From Methanobrevibacter sp. (GTDB lineage: Archaea > Methanobacteriota > Methanobacteria > Methanobacteriales > Methanobacteriaceae): a stretch of DNA of 5,723 bases. Below the pieces are notes generated by a model, which saw only the letters and a list, made by a program, of their open reading frames with translations, was not told the DNA's origin and searched no databases. Position numbers and translations under genes: made by a program. This document shows, in pieces, positions 5,627-5,723 of this stretch (positions are counted from its first letter, which is position 1; each line of letters starts with the position of its first letter). The stretch is taken from assembly GCA_017646885.1 (NCBI GenBank), contig JAGCLR010000039.1:1-5723 (forward strand), written 5' to 3'.

Positions 5627-5723
5627 AAAAACTTTAAAATTAATAAAAAAAGATATGAATAGCTATTTTTAACTAAACTATTTTTAAAAAAATGAAAAAA
5701 TCAGCTATAAATTAATTAAAATA
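5627..5723. other. AT-rich intergenic end of the window, no gene seen
   Basis: No supported reading frame lies here. An imperfect inverted repeat (5659-5670 with 5696-5708, one bulged C) has an A7 run at 5645-5651 on its left. Read on the minus strand this is a hairpin followed by T7, so it could end a leftward gene beyond the window. The low complexity makes this very uncertain. Confidence 0.25.

Noticed and set aside
1..5723. CRISPR array, tRNA, rRNA or insertion sequence
   Set aside because: No regularly spaced long repeats, no cloverleaf or CCA-type 3' end, and no transposase or terminal inverted repeats were seen; the spacers hold only short AT-rich repeats and hairpins.

Overview
The window looks like chromosome from a gut- or rumen-type methanogenic archaeon of the Methanobacteriales, most likely Methanobrevibacter or a close relative. 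The DNA is very AT-rich. Intergenic spacers hold T-runs and TATA-like boxes, and ribosome binding sites are of the GGTGA/GGAGG type. It encodes an archaeal-type threonyl-tRNA synthetase and the archaeal Fae-Hps fusion enzyme. The genus is inferred from these traits, not proven.

All genes read left to right. (1) Bases 1-222 are the 3' end of a barnase-type guanyl-specific ribonuclease. It is followed after 33 bases by a barstar-type inhibitor (256-558, possibly starting at 319), so the left end is a ribonuclease/inhibitor pair. (2) thrS (741-2567) encodes threonyl-tRNA synthetase with the archaeal D-aminoacyl-deacylase-like editing domain. (3) At 2780-3634 is an exported family 3 substrate-binding protein, probably amino-acid binding, with no permease or ATPase beside it. 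It has a strong Shine-Dalgarno but no ordinary start codon at the right distance. (4) At 3884-5101 is the bifunctional formaldehyde-activating enzyme / 3-hexulose-6-phosphate synthase. (5) At 5229-5555 is a small four-cysteine zinc-ribbon protein of unknown role. The last 168 bases hold no gene that I can support.

Apart from the ribonuclease and its inhibitor, the genes look individually transcribed. Most have their own TATA-like box about 45-50 bases before the start codon, and each is followed by a T-tract, usually with a hairpin. At barstar and thrS the stop codon lies inside a perfect hairpin arm. I see no metabolic link between neighbours: translation, solute uptake and C1/pentose metabolism simply sit side by side.

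The most distinctive element is the barnase-barstar pair in an archaeon: the visible catalytic residues and the interface acids are conserved, and the ribonuclease carries two cysteines that barnase lacks. Second is the likely ATT start of the binding protein, with paired direct repeats just upstream of its promoter. I found no CRISPR array, RNA gene, insertion sequence or convincing new multi-gene system.
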